Source of the DNA: Silene conica
Lineage: Eukaryota; Streptophyta; Magnoliopsida; Caryophyllales; Caryophyllaceae
Assembly (NCBI GenBank): GCA_029255685.2
Contig: CM055312.2
Span: forward strand, 9,448,649 to 9,512,648
DNA length: 64,000 bases
Reading direction: 5' to 3'
Below the pieces are notes generated by a model. That model was not told the origin of the DNA. It worked only from the letters and a program-made list of their open reading frames with translations, and searched no databases. Numbering within the stretch: the first letter of the stretch is position 1; every line of letters starts with the position of its first letter. Both the position numbers and the translations under genes were made by a program. Positions 1 through 13,208 of the stretch are shown here, piece after piece.

Positions 1-1021
1 AAAAAAAGTAAATTAGAAAAAAAGTAAATTAGAAATTTAACTAAAAGTTCCTATCATACCATCATAGAAAACAGCAAGTCTCTCTTGTGACGGGTATATA
101 TTCGTCACAAACTAGCAACGGGTCAAATACTACCCATGTTGGTGGAAAAGACAAAATTGGGATATTTTACTTTTGTCTTACGTCATCATATGAGTATTAG
201 TTGACCCATCGCAAACTTGCGACAGATATTTCGGTTATAATCGAGAATTTGTGTATAAAGAAAATGTAATCCGCCCTCTAAGTCCAACACTACTCACAAT
301 CACTATATCACTATAGTACTATATGGCATATGCCTTATCTATCTCCCCGCAAGTCCGCAATTACGTCGACACACGCCAATATACCAAATTATTAGCAATG
401 GTAAAACCCGTCAATTACAAAATAATTCGAATTCAAACAAAATCCACGATAATTATTATCGTGGAATTTTTAAGAACGACCAAACGTGAAGAGATGATTT
501 GAAAACCAGACAAAAAACAATTTTATTTGTAAAAGTGTCATACTAGATGCAAACACTACTACGCCCTTTAATTTGCATTCATCCTTTCACGTTTTAAATT
601 GGTCTGCCATGCACGTAACAACATTGTCTTTCGCCAACAAGCAATTATATCATCCTTCATCTTCTTTGCATGATCATCAGCTTTTCTCCGTTATTTCAGA
701 ATAACGGACATATCCGACACAGATTTACGACGGCTTAAATATTACCTATATGGTTATATACTTAGATAAGACAAAACCGAATGATATTCCTTAGACCCTT
801 TATTTTTATCTTATTTTTCGCATGTGATTAATATTTAACCCGTTGCAAGCTTGCGACGGAGTACCTATTACAAATGAGAATTTGTGTTTTTTAGTATTTG
901 CTAGCTTTTTTTCGTCTTATTTAAAATATATTATGAATATTAAATATAATATGAATATTAGAAATTAATTCAATCATTTTGTAGGGGACCCTGATCTACG
1001 CTTATTATTGGGAGTTTTATT

Positions 1022-1210
1022 TGATACAAATTCTTATTTGCAACGGCACTATTTGTCGCAAGCTTGTGACGGATACCGTTTTCTCTCACAAAATACCCAC
1101 CTTTTCTCTCTCTGCAACACTATTCATGTGGTCCCCTTCTCCACTAACTCATTCTATATCCATTTTATCTCACAAAATATCCGTCACAAATGGTGACCCG
1201 TCGCAAGTAA
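1022..1210. repeat. MITE-like element of the 'ttgtgacgg' family
   Basis: The segment starts with an ACAAATTCTTATTTGCAACGG-like end and contains several GTGACGG/CCGTCAC words in both orientations. It finishes with CCGTCACAAATGG and CCGTCGCAAG. Related ends occur near 92-252, 7380-7510, 21437-21490, 47149-47313, 49885-49930 and 52180-52216. Termini are imprecise and no target duplication was fixed, so this is a family assignment by shared words only. Confidence 0.45.
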
Positions 1211-1580
1211 GACTTATTGTTTATTTGATTGGAAGGCTGAGTCTTAAATGATTTTTGTTGGCCATCAAAGGACCATTCACTTCAATGTTTAAATGTGATA
1301 TTATATTATGCGACTCTTATTGTATGGTACATGATGCGAAGACACATAAAAGTAATTATTTTTTGATGAAAAGTAATAATGTTAAGAAGTCAATTGCTAA
1401 CATAAAATTTCATCTTATTTTTTCCGTCCCACATAGTAACTACTGAATTAAAAAGAACGAGTAAATCAATTTGATATTTTTTTGGTTATTGTTGCTCTTA
1501 AATTGATTTATCTTTTAGGTCTTTATACTCCGGCTGTTTTAATTATTTGCTTACTTTTTGTTTTTGACATAAAACCAAGA

Positions 1581-1788
1581 GAATACTAGGGGGTCAATTA
1601 CGGAGTATTAGATAACAATTAAATTGATTGAGTTGGAGGATCAAATTGCCCACTTAAGACATTGCTAAAATAAAAAGGTAAACAATTAACTGAGATTCCC
1701 AAAATAATAGAAAAAGACACAAATAACTGGGACGAAAGGAGTTTACGATAATTAATAGTAACAATGTTTATACCTCAAAGAGTGGAGA
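1581..1788. repeat. Diverged direct repeat, copy A
   Basis: This ~205-bp segment is repeated at 2059-2249. Both copies run from 'gaatagggggatcaatta'-like sequence through 'ctaaaataaaaaggtaaac' to 'acgaaaggagtttacgat' and 'caaagagtg'. The copies differ by many substitutions and small gaps, so the duplication is old. No coding content is seen. Confidence 0.7.
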
Positions 1789-2058
1789 CCGGTAAGGCAT
1801 TTTTTTCTGCACCAGTAAAAAAAATGTAGTTTACAGAGTACGCACCTAACTCTTAAAACCGGTTTTTATTATTACATTATTAGAGAAAGAAATTAAATTA
1901 AAGATGAGGTTGATAAACAATGCATGCTTCTTCAAGGGGAGATCAAAGCTAGCCAGTTAAGCTAGTAATACTTTTCTCTTCTTTATAAACTGAGCTTAAG
2001 ATCGGTAATTCTTATTTCTCCTATAACAAGGGCAATTTTTTTTATCATTGTTTTTGAA

Positions 2059-2249
2059 AGAATAGGGGATCAATTAAGATAACAAGTAGATCAAAATGAG
2101 CTGAGAATCAAATTGTCCACTAAAGATATTTCTAAAATAAAAAGATAAACATATAACTGAGATATCCAAAATAAAAAAGGAAAACAAATAATCGATACGA
2201 AAGGAGTTTACGATCGTTACTAATAACAATGTTATACCACAAAGAGTGA
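2059..2249. repeat. Diverged direct repeat, copy B
   Basis: Second copy of the 1581-1788 repeat, about 270 bp downstream and just left of the hAT-like element. It shares the word GAAAGGAGTTTACGAT and the flanking order of motifs with copy A. Confidence 0.7.
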
Positions 2250-2360
2250 ATAATACCAATTACCTATGGACATAAGCGATTCTAAGATTTGATGTATATG
2301 GGTACACAAAATTAATGTGCTTATTTTTCGGGAACTGGGGTGCAGATGAACCCCGTACAC

Positions 2361-4203
2361 CTAGGGCTGAGAAAAAAAAATCCGATACGAATTTTTATCT
2401 GAATTCCGGGAAAAAAATATCTGAATATATGGATACCGTTTAAAATGGATCTCCGATCTGTTTTTTTCGAATAAACTGGACCGGATGTGGATCGAGATTT
2501 TCATAAAACTGGATATCCGAATCTGATCCGAATTTTAAAAATTTATACAAAAATGTTTTGAAACTTCATGTTTAGTTTATGCGGATTTTAGACATATTTT
2601 GAAATTTGTAATAAAGACTTATAATTTAATAATTCATCCGATCGGGGCTTATAATTTAATAATTCATGCGATCGAGGCTTGTAATTTAATAACTAGTTTT
2701 TGTGCCCGTGCAAATGCACGGATAATTTTGGTAAGTTTTACTTGAAAAATTAAAATTGCGTGAAAGAATGAAAAACTGTGTAATACAATTTTAAAAAATT
2801 ATCAAATAACAAATTAGTTATAATATATAATATAACATCTCACCGCATAATAAAAATTATACTACGATTTTATATTGCACACACAATAATAAAAAAAGGA
2901 AAACCCGACAAAAAACGAGTATTCAAACCAAAAGAAAATTGAAAAGAAGATCTATTACCACTATTTTCCAATTTCTTGTAATGTTATTAAATTAGTTTCT
3001 AATTCTAATTATTAACCCATAACATAAAAACGATAAAAAATAAAACAATTCATTTCTTTTTATGTATACTCTACCTATCAACTTTCTAAATAAAAATAAA
3101 AATTAGGATTAGTAGTGTGATAGTTATATAAAATTATTTTTGTAAATTAATTCTCGCATTAATATCAAAAATTTATTTAGGGGAAGAAGAAAAGTTGGGA
3201 AAAAAGTCATAAAGATTATGATAACTTAACTACAAACTATAATAATGGTGATTAAAAACATATAATAAATAAAAGAAATATATATTAAATAGTTATGATA
3301 GATTAATAACCAAAGTTGTGAGTGGAAATCAAAAAAATTGTATTATTTTTTTTTTTTGCAACTAATTTTTTTATATTTTCTTGTACTTGTAAGCATTTGA
3401 CCCATAATATTTGGACATGAATTAAATAACACATGAGGTGCTTAATCTTTTTTTTTTTAATATAATGTTGTAGCGAGTTTACTATTGTAGTGCATTTTTC
3501 TTGCCATAGTAATTTTCATTACTCATCCTTAAACTTTAAAAACTTTAACCTAATTCTTTGAAATCTAATTATACAACGTGAATTTGTAGAGATAATATCA
3601 CTATTACAATTTGTTGGCTCATCAAATATTTAATATGCACAAATAATTTAAGAGTAATGATGATAATAATGACATTTTTGTAAAACATTTTAGTATATTT
3701 TCTGTGTATATGAAAGGGTTAATTTACTACATTTACATTATATAGATTAGTGTCATGTCACAATTATTCTTGCCATGTCACAATAAATGTTTGCCATGTC
3801 ACATTTAATTTTTGCCACGTCACATTAATTTGATGTTTTAGTTTACCCTTTTAATAAGATTTTATAGATTTATGCGATGAAGACTCAAGACTTGTAATTT
3901 ATGCCACCGAAAACCCCTTTTAAAATTGGTTGCAAAATGTGAAATGAACTGAAATTGCATTTAGTTTTAGTTTGTAACAATACATTGGCCTATAGACATG
4001 TAGCTTTTGTGGAAATTTCTCCACTTTTAAATCTGGATCTAATTCGGTTTCCGAAATCTGGGTATCCGAATTTTTGGATTCCTGATTATTAGATATCCGA
4101 AATATTTGGATCGGATGTGGATCACGAAAAATGAGAATTTTAAATTCGGATATCCGATCCGAATGCCAAAACCGGATCGAATATCCAGTTTTGCTCAGCC
4201 CTA
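2361..4203. mobile_element. hAT-like non-autonomous element, interrupted by a Helitron
   Basis: The left end reads CTAGGGCTGAGAAAAA and the right end is the inverted TTTTGCTCAGCCCTA. The 8-bp word CCGTACAC flanks both ends (2353-2360 and 4204-4211), the target-site length expected of hAT transposons. Subterminal sequence is full of GGATATCCGAATCCGATC-like words in both arms. No transposase is present. A Helitron (2693-3868) sits inside, so the original element was only about 670 bp. The superfamily is inferred from TSD length and terminal form. Confidence 0.8.
2693..3868 (-). mobile_element. Non-autonomous Helitron nested in the hAT-like element
   Basis: Read on the minus strand, the element starts TCTATAAAATC (right end, 3868) and ends with the hairpin CCGTGCATTTGCACGG, nine bases, then CTAG (left end, 2693). 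It is flanked by A on the left and T on the right (plus strand), the A|T host site of Helitrons, with no target duplication. Near its 5' end are four short repeats of a TTGCCATGTCACA word (about 3750-3830). No Rep/helicase is encoded. Confidence 0.8.
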
Positions 4204-6097
4204 CCGTACACCCCACCCCCTGCCAAAAACGCCCCGCCAATGGGCCAGTAAGGCTTATTTCTCCCAATGATAAGGGTAATTTTCAATCATTGTTTTGGTT
4301 ATTACCCTATTTCATATACCATACAAAGTACATCATTTTACACGAGTTTAGAAATTCACTTACAATAATACCCCTTTGAAATATGTATATTTTAATGACT
4401 AGATACATATATACATCGATTTTACCCGATTCGGGTCACAGGACCACTAATGTAGTTTGGTGGCTCGACAATCATACAAATGCTCCAATGCATCGAACAT
4501 ACATAAAGACACACAGATCAAATTGACGGCTAATGAATCCTAAAAGACGTTAGGGAAGTGTCAATTACAAACCCAAAACCAAATTAAAGTAATTATTTAA
4601 TTAATACAATGAATTATTCCAATAATTATTAATTTATTGTACGTTGAATTTGCCCTAAAAATTCAGATTTAATCCAAATTGTTTGAATTACTTAATTTGT
4701 CGATCACGTACGTACATGCCTAATTAATTGTGTCATAATGTTTGTTCATCTTGGACTAATACTATAAGATTAGGTCAATTATCAATTTAATTTTATTAAT
4801 TTGACAACTAATATGAACTAATTAACCCCACAATTGAACAAAAAGGAGAACAAGCATGATTGCTTTACTTTTCATATATACCTAAAAAAAAAGAAAAAAA
4901 AAAGAAAGGATAAGTTGATTAGTTGGGCTTACTATAAGAGTTTAGTTAAAGTCAACGTTGACTTTTTATTTTATTATTTTATTTTGACTTTTTGACATTG
5001 GATACCTAAAATATTATTTGTAATATTGACCAAGTATGGAAAATAGATAAAATAGAACAATTTGATGGTCTTCTTAGAAGAAATGATCTAATTGGGTTTG
5101 CTCACCTAAGCATCATGTTATAGAAATTTGTACAATTTCTTTTCATTAGTAAATAACTATTGGTCTAATTTTCGTCGCGAACAAAAGTAAAAAAAATTAT
5201 TTAGTAATCAAAAAGTTTACTACTAAATATATATAAATGTATGTGTAAATTTTAATTAAACCTAAAGAATAACTCGTAAATTATGATGTTATAGAAATTT
5301 TGTACAATTTCTTTTCATTAGTAAAAAAAAAATTATTTAGTAATCAAAAAGTTTACTACTAAATATATATAAATGTATGTGTAAATTTTAATTAAACCTA
5401 AAGAATAACTCGTAAATTATGATTTAAAAAAAAAGAATCTCGAAGATTATTGAATCGGAGAAATTGATTATAGATTGAATTGATCAAATACAAGCTTAGG
5501 ATGGGAGTAGTGGACCTATATTGTGCATTTTAAGTCATGAGAAAGCGGGTTATTAAGTTTGAGAATGGTTATAACTTACAAGGCTAGCCAGCGAGCCAAT
5601 TATTTTTTCGGGAACATACATTATTCCTTCTTTTTGGTTTTGTGTGCCGTGTGCACGCACGTGTAAAGGCGGTATGGACAATTTTGACGCTAACAAGGTT
5701 CGAACACAGAATATGAATACCACATTAATGACTTTAATTACTATTAAGTACATCTCACGACTTTATCAATTAGGTTAACTGACATCTAATACATTATTTA
5801 TGATGGGATGAAATGTTTATAGTTGAAGCGAGTCTAAATAGACGTCCTACCCTTGACAACATATTATTACCAAATATTGAATTTTTAATTTTTTTTAATA
5901 ACGAGGAGGTTTGATCCTCCAGGGTACGCAACAATACCATGCTAACCACTATTACATATCATATAAGCTCAATCCACGAGATTACCACTCACTCCATGAC
6001 ATGAGAAGTTCTCAAATGTTGTTAACTTGTTATAGTCAACTAAAAGGCTCCGGAATACACAAGCTAAAATGTTGTTGTCTAATGAATTAGTGATATA
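4204..6097. other. Gene-free AT-rich stretch
   Basis: I see no supported gene. It contains a partial tandem duplication (5116-5423). It also has a degenerate tRNA-like word pair near 5895-5965 on the minus strand (an A-box-like GTGGTTAGCATGGT and a B-box-like GGATCAAACC), too weak to call an RNA gene. ORFs here are short and featureless. Confidence 0.6.
5116..5423. repeat. Tandem duplication with internal deletion
   Basis: Copy A is about 5116-5286 and copy B about 5287-5423. Both run from TTATAGAAATTT.GTACAATT to ACTCGTAAATTATGAT with near-perfect identity. Copy B lacks roughly 30 bp present in A (around 5155-5190, the 'taactattggtctaatttt' part). The high identity indicates a recent duplication. 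Confidence 0.85.
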
Positions 6098-7066
6098 CTA
6101 GGTTGTAACCCGTGAAATTCACGGGTCTGTTTTTTAAACTTTAGATGAACATAGTTAATAATATTAGAGATAAACAAATTAATTATTTACTGTGGCCTGT
6201 TTTTAACTTTATATGAATACCGTAATTAATAATATCAAAGAAAGCTGATTAATTATATACATATAAATAAATTTTGAATTATTTATGACACATGTCGGTA
6301 TGACGGTATACATGAGCTATCATATAGTTGTTCATTAAGATGATCAAGACTTACAATGTATAGTTGGGTTAAAAAACGTATTTTTAATTATATTTATTAA
6401 AGATGTTCATATAATAAATAACAGTTATTACGCACGATATCTTACACGAAGACATTCCAAAATTAATAAATGACCACTCATTTACTATTTACTATATTAA
6501 ATAAATACTCCGTAGTTGTTAAAATGTTTCGCATTCACGTGAATAGTCATATGTCTTACAATAAATCGAAAATGTAGTCTAATAAATCACGACGCTCACA
6601 TAAGTGTATATACCGACGAAGAGTAATTATTCCGACCCATATTTAATAACGATTAAACCATAAAAAAAATGTAGTCTAAAAAATTCTTGTAGGTATTCCG
6701 ACCCGTAATTATTCCGACCCATATGTAAATCGAAAATGTAGTCTAAAAAATACTTGTAGGTATTTTTTTGTTCGGTGATTATGGATTGGTAACTCTAGGA
6801 TTTAGGCCGTGCTACAGAATTAATCTTCAGCCAAAACTGTCATTATTTATTGTTTCAATATATGGAATGAAATCTTGTGATTCCATAGATTTAGTCCGTG
6901 AAATCTTGGAATAGTTATACCATTATACCATATCTTGAATGTTATTGGACAATAACTCTAGGATGAATCTAATTGGACAATAACTCTAGGATGCTTTACA
7001 ACGCGACACGTAGGACAAAGCTTTTTTCTAGTGATGCCACGTCAGCAGCTTGGCTTCTACATTAGA
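6098..7066 (-). mobile_element. Non-autonomous Helitron
   Basis: On the minus strand it begins TCTAATGTAGAAGCC (7066) and ends with a strong hairpin ACCCGTGAATTTCACGGGT, six bases and CTAG (6098). The plus-strand flanks are A (6097) and T (7067). It is about 970 bp and has no coding sequence. An imperfect internal repeat of 'attccgacccatat..aaatcgaaaatgtagtct' occurs near 6560-6760. Confidence 0.75.
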
Positions 7067-7521
7067 TAAATATATGATTACTTGTCAAACCTAAAAAAAA
7101 GTGATATTTTGGTTGATATAATCCACAATACATAGATGTTTCCTTCCTAGAAGTCTATAAGTTTGATATTTGGAAAAATGTGATTCGTTTTACACAAGAT
7201 CGAGTTGCGCAACTTCCTCTAAAGAAACTTCCAAATTTGGGTCAACCTCCTAAATCCAAATCTTTGATTATCTTCTTCTTACGTTATAACCAAACCCTTG
7301 AAATGGTGTTACGCTTATTTTGCTTCCATGACCAAGTCTAAACAAGATGCCAAATTTTGCAATTTTATTATCGACAAGTCTTCCTTGTGGCGGATACGGG
7401 TCAAATACTACCCACGTGAGTACATAAAGATAAGATAAAACAAAATATTGTTCTCTATACAATTTACTTTTGTCCTATCTCCATATGTGGATAGTATTTA
7501 ACTCGTCGCAGCGCATATACT

Positions 7522-8520
7522 TGTGGGGAATAAAGCATGTATTCACCCTAAACTTGCAGGATTATAATGAAAAATACAGTTGTGTTTATAGTCATAAGAT
7601 TAAAAAGGATAAGAAAAAGAATTCAACCTTTGGTCCTTTGTGCTTATGGCCTAAGAACAGGAATTAATGCAAATTCCCTCCTATAACTTGCACCCAAGAC
7701 TTAGTTTGAGACGTGGCCGCGTGTGCTAGAAATCCTCTCCAATTGCCTTGCAATATAGGGAGAGCCCCTGAGGTTTTAGATGTGAGATCTGAAGTTTTGG
7801 GAGAAGAATGCTCTCAAACCCTAATTTTACCTTGAGATTTATTAAACAGTGCAACAAGAGTCTTTGATATAAGGAGAAGGACTCTCCTTATATACTACAC
7901 TTGGCCGGCCGAAATTGATGTCGGGTAGGAGTGGGCTTTCCACTCTTACCTTATTCCAATGCGTGATTCGACCCAATTAGCTTTAAGTTGTTCGCGGGTT
8001 TTATTTATAAATCGTAACATGTTATCAGATATTAATACAGTCGATATATTAATAATGGTCTGACAAAATACGATATTGTATAATTATCCAAATTAATATA
8101 ACTGTTTATATTAATACGCGAATACAATATTTAATTAAATATAACCGTTTATATTTAATTTACGAATTAATCATGTAATCCGTATTAGCTAAAATTATTT
8201 AATCCGTATTAAATAATAATCTCAACATCTTATTGACTAATTTAATAGTCAATACCTCTGACTAACCGTTTAGTCATATCCGGCAAAATGTGACTGTATT
8301 TTCATACCTTCACATCTCTCAAACGTGTCCTATAGGTGTGACGTATAGGGACCAGTTGACCACCGCCATCCGTATGACAATAACGTCAAACTTATCTAGC
8401 AAGCCAACCGTTATTGATAAACGTGGATCAACTGGTAATAATACAGAAGTATGCCCTTGTGATCCTTAAAGAGATTTAATAAGTCATTGTACTTAATTGT
8501 CAAGGACACCAGCCCCAACA
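7522..8520 (-). repeat. Copia 3' LTR (left)
   Basis: A 999-bp LTR starting TGTGGGGAATAAAG and ending CCAGCCCCAACA on the plus strand. No difference from the right copy was noticed by eye. In element orientation this is the 3' LTR, preceded by the polypurine tract AAGTGGGAGAT at 8521-8531. Confidence 0.95.
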
Positions 8521-9382
8521 ATCTCCCACTTGTCCGTACAAGGGTATGTTCAATGACGTTATCACACTACATGTGGAGGACACAATCTCCAACAAACTCC
8601 CACTTGTCCGTACAAGTGTAGGTGCGATAACCGAATCTCATATCCTTTTAAAATTTCTCCCACTCAATGTAAGACAATTTGCAAATCCGCATTCGCAAAG
8701 GTCGTATCTCACAAGCGATCTGTATCAAGAGTGGTTTCCCCGACTAGAGAGTAACTTAACTGATAAAACGAATCTGTATTCGAGCATGGCCATGCATTTC
8801 AGTTACTACTCCTCGAGTGGCCCTGAGAAATGATAAAATCCTGATAAGGGTTTGGATATTTCCCTCAACTCGAATCCTGCCGATATCGCCCAGCATGAAA
8901 TAACCCAGAAAAAATCCTCTTGGCCCCTGTTACGGTGACCGTGGGAAAGAAACCAAAGTTACCCAAAATCTGTCTTAATCTCAAGAGACAGTTGAAGGTC
9001 AAAAGACTCGATTCTAAGGAACACTATGGAGGTCCTATCCACGACCAGGCACCCAATGTTATAAAACATTTAGGACTCCATAACGTTGTCACGGGGTGTC
9101 CTACGAGATATCCGTATAACTCGCCTTTGTGATTGGTCAGTCATCCACGTGACTTATGGCTCGTTGAACCCACCATCAACCAACGTCACAAAATGATTAC
9201 CTGAGTTATCAGCTCAAGTGGGTAATCAAGGACCAGAACGATGTAATGTTAATCAGTTCACTTTGTGGTGTTCAAAATTGGCGTACAATTCCACATGAGA
9301 AACAAAACATTTTATATCATAACAATAAGGTTGAATAGAGTACACGAGAAAATGAATTATTACATGAATTCATAAAAGAGTA
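8521..9382 (-). other. Copia 3' untranslated region with duplicated PPT
   Basis: Non-coding region between the end of pol (stop at 9383) and the 3' LTR. A polypurine tract abuts the LTR. About 74 bp further in, at 8595, a second CTCCCACTTGTCCGTACAAG copy (polypurine on the minus strand) follows CTCCAACA, which itself looks like an LTR border. No supported ORF. Confidence 0.75.
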
Positions 9383-12300
9383 CTACAACTTAGGAACACA
9401 TCCAATTCCCATGGAATGAATGTGCCCTTCATGCTTATCACGTGGTAATGTTTTTGTGAGAGGATCGGCTATGTTGTCATCCGTAGCGATCTTATCAATG
9501 AATATCTTCTTTTACGCGGACTCAGTCGTAGAATCTGCTGTAACATTCTGTTTAGAACTTTTCCAGCTGACAGCAGCGCCATTAAGAGTAAAAACGAATC
9601 CAGACTGAGATTTCGAGTCATCTCGATCCGTTTGGAAGCTAGCATCTGCGTAATCCGTGGCGCAGAGCGTCGAGTCGCCTCCAAAAGTCAATCCCCAATC
9701 TTTAGTCCTCTGTAGGTACTTAAGAATGTTTTTCACGGCCATCCAGTGTTGTTCACCTGGATGAGCTTGGAATCGACTTGTCATACTCAATGCATATGCA
9801 ACGTCAGGACGTGTGCATATCATGGCATACATGATCGATCCTATTGCCGAAGCATAAGGAATCCGACTCATGCGCTCTTTCTCTTCCACTGACTTAGCTT
9901 CTTAAGTCTTGCTCAAGTGAAGCCCAGGAGTCATAGGAAGGAACCCCTTCTTGGAGTTCGTCATGCTGAATCTCTCCGGAATCTTCTCTATATAAGATTC
10001 CTGACTGAGAGATAACATCCGTCGTGATCTATCCCTGTAGATACGGATGCCCAAAATTCTTTGTGCCTCTCCCAGATCTTTCATCTGGAAATGGTTTTTC
10101 AACCATGCTTTAACCGAAGATAAGAGAGGTATGTCATTCCCAATCAAGAGTATGTCATCGACATACAGTACTAGGAATACAATCTTACTCCCACTCGACT
10201 TGATATAGAGACATGGTTCCTCGACTGATCGAATGAACCCATTCTCTTTTATCACTTGGTCGAAGCGATGATTCCAACTCCGCGATGCTTGCTTAAGTCC
10301 ATAGATGGAACGCTTAAGCTTGCAAACTTTCTTAGGATGTGCTGGATCGATAAAACCCTCGGGTTGTACCATGTACAACTCTTCCTCCAAATAACCGTTT
10401 AAGAAGGCGGTTTTAACGTCCATTTGCCATATTTCATAGTCATGAAATGCGGCGATCGCTAAGATAATCCGAATGGAACGTAGCATGACTACGGGTGCAA
10501 AGATCTCATCGTAGTGCAAGCCTGGCACTTGGGTGAAACCTTTAGCAACTAGTCTAGCCTTATGGATATCTTGTTGTCCTTCCACGGCATGCTTTATCTT
10601 GTAAAGCCATTTGCATTGAAGGGGACGTACCTTTGCAGGTAGGTCCACAAGATCCCACACGTTGTTCTCATACATGGAGTCCATCTCGGATTGCATGGCT
10701 TCTAGCCATAGCTTTGAGTCAGAACTGGTCATGGCACCTTTATAGGTTGTGGGTTCATTACCCTCTAGGAGTAAGACGTCATCTGTATCGTGTTCCTCGA
10801 CCATACCAATGTATCTGTCCGGTGGAATAGAGACTCTTCCTGACCTCCTAGGTTCCTCAGGGATATCTACCGCAGCCTCGGTTGAAGGTACTGTTTCCTC
10901 CAATGGTTGCTCGGTAGTTGGTTCTTGAACCTCCGATAACTCGAAGGTTCTATTACTCGACTTGTTCTCGAGAAATTCATTCTCTAAGAACGTCGCACTA
11001 GCCGCAACAAAAACACGTTGTTCGGTAGGCGAGTAGAAGTAATGACCAAACGTTCCCTTTGGATAACCTATAAAGTATGTCTTGACCGATCGCGGGCCGA
11101 GCTTATCCTCGTGTCTTCACTTGACATAAGCCTCGCAGCCCCAAACCCGTATAAAGGACAAGTTAGGGACCGTTCCCTTCCATAATTCGAATGGAGTCTT
11201 GTCAACAACTTTAGACGGACTTCGGTTAAGTATTAGAGCGGCCGACAAAAGAGCATAGCCCCACAATGAATCAGGCACAACGGTGTGACTCATCATAGAT
11301 CGAACCATATCAAGTAAAGTTCGATTTCTCCGTTCGGACACACCATTTAATTGTGGTGTTCCAGGTGGAGTCAACTGTAGCACGATCCCACAGTCTTTTA
11401 GGTGTTGATCAAACTCGCGTGAAAGATACTCACCACCACGATCCGAGCGTAGTGCTTTAATCTTTCTACCGCTGGTTCTGTACCCGATTCTGGTATTCTT
11501 TGAACTTGTCAAAGGATTCACTTTTATGTTTCATCAAGTAGACATAGCCATATCTACTCAAATCATCCGTGAAAGTGATGAAATACCTATAGCCTTCTCG
11601 TGCGTTGATCGACATAGGGCCACATACGTACGTATGTATGAGTCCTAATAGGTCGGCAGCGCGCATTCCAACACCTTTGAAGGAAATACGAGTCATTTTG
11701 CCGATGAGACATGATTCACACGTGCCATATGATTCGAAATCAAAGGGCGAAATAGCTCCATTCTGTATGAGCTGTTTAACGCGTTTCTCATTTATGTGTC
11801 CCATACGACAATGCCATAGGTAAGTTTGATCTTTGTCACCTACCTTTAATCTTTTATTATTCACATGTAATATCTCGGTGGTTTGATCTAAAACATAAAT
11901 TCCATTCATGGAAACTGCCTTGCCATAAATCATATTGTGTAAGGAGAAAATACAGGTATTATTCTCTATTACAAATGAAAAGCCGAGTTTGTCAAGTGCA
12001 GAAACTGAAATAATGTTTTTGGACAAACTAGGAACATAATAACAGTTATATAAAAATAACTCGAATCCACTTGGAAGCTGGATTACGTATGTTCCCTTCG
12101 AGACTGCAGCCACACGTGCTCCATTCCCGACACGCAGGTCCACCTCACCCTTGATTAGGGGTTCTTGGTTTCGGAGGCCCTGCACATGATTACATAGATG
12201 AGAAACACAACCAGTATCAAGTACCCAAGTTCCGCAACTTGCGTGGTTAATCTCAATCATGTGAATAAAAGAAGAAGAAGACATACCAACAGGGGTAACG

Positions 12301-13208
12301 CGGCCTGCCTTAATGTCCTCGCGATACACGGGGCATGAGCGCCTCCAATGCCCAGTCTTGTGGCAATGGTGACATTCCATGCTAGTATCCTTGCTCTTAG
12401 TCTTGCCCTGTGAGTTGCTCGACTCACCTGGCCCACTCTTAGTAAATCCTGGTTTCTTGAACCTGGGCTTACCTACTGCTAGGTCGCCCTGAGCTTTAGC
12501 CTTCCCTTTACCTTTTCCCTTACTGGAGATCATGAGAACATCCTGCTTTAGACTCCCACTCAACTTTAGATCCTTCTCAGTCTGTACGAGAAGGGAGTGG
12601 AGCTCATGGGGAGTCTTCTTCATGTCGTTCATGTAGTAGTTGGCCCTAAAGAGGGCGAACCCATCATGAAGCGAATGAAGCATGCGATCAACGATGATGT
12701 TCTCACTGATCTTGCAGTTTAGGGACTCCAGTTTCTCGATATTCTCAATCATGTTGAGAATATGTGGGCTAACAGTTTGGCCCTTCTGGAGTTTCGCCTC
12801 AAAGAAGCGACAGGTATGCTCATAAGAAACGATTCTCGGAGCCTTGGAGAATTCGTTAGTGAGCGTGGTGAAAATCTTGTTTGCACCATGGGTTATGAAG
12901 CGTCTTTGCAAATTGGATTCCATTGCATAGATGAGTACGTTCTTTATCGCACCCGCTTCCATGACGAAGTCGCTATGAGCGCGAACATCGTTGGCTCTAG
13001 CTCCAGTTCCTGGGTGTGGCGGAATGGGCTCAGTTAAGAACTTGAGCTTTCCGTCAGCAATGGCAGCATTCCGTAGTGCTGCCTCCCAGTCAGAGAAGTT
13101 TGACCCATCATTCCTCAGTCTAGTTGACTGATTCATGGAGTCCATGAAGGCTTTTAGCCAGGATTCACGTGCTAGCTTGGCACTTGGCATTGGGTCTTCA
13201 CCAGCCAT
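9383..13208 (-). pseudogene. Copia gag-pol polyprotein, broken
   Basis: The reading frame opens at 13208 and runs 580 codons to 11466. It contains a copia gag domain (about residues 30-230), a zinc knuckle (C279, C282, H287, C292), a protease DTG at 331-333, the integrase HHCC (H466, H471, C497, C500) and the start of the integrase core. Near 11466 a small indel shifts the frame. Integrase continues (LRSDRGGEY, 11117-11521) to a TGA at 11117. RT follows (9902-10903, with YVDD) to a TAA at 9902, then RNase H (9512-9889) to a TAA at 9512. Roughly 80-100 codons normally present in RNase H are missing there. The frame reopens and ends at 9383. The first integrase catalytic Asp is Tyr (position 527). 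The element cannot encode its own enzymes. Confidence 0.93.

Larger units (their letters stand above)
1..2340. other. Gene-free AT-rich stretch with small repeats
   Basis: No coding region is supported here. The stretch holds several copies of a small repeat family whose ends read like CAAATTCTCATTTGTGACGG, near 92-252, 850-892 and 1022-1210, plus a diverged direct duplication listed separately. The short ORFs have no recognisable domain and lie inside these repeats. Confidence 0.6.
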
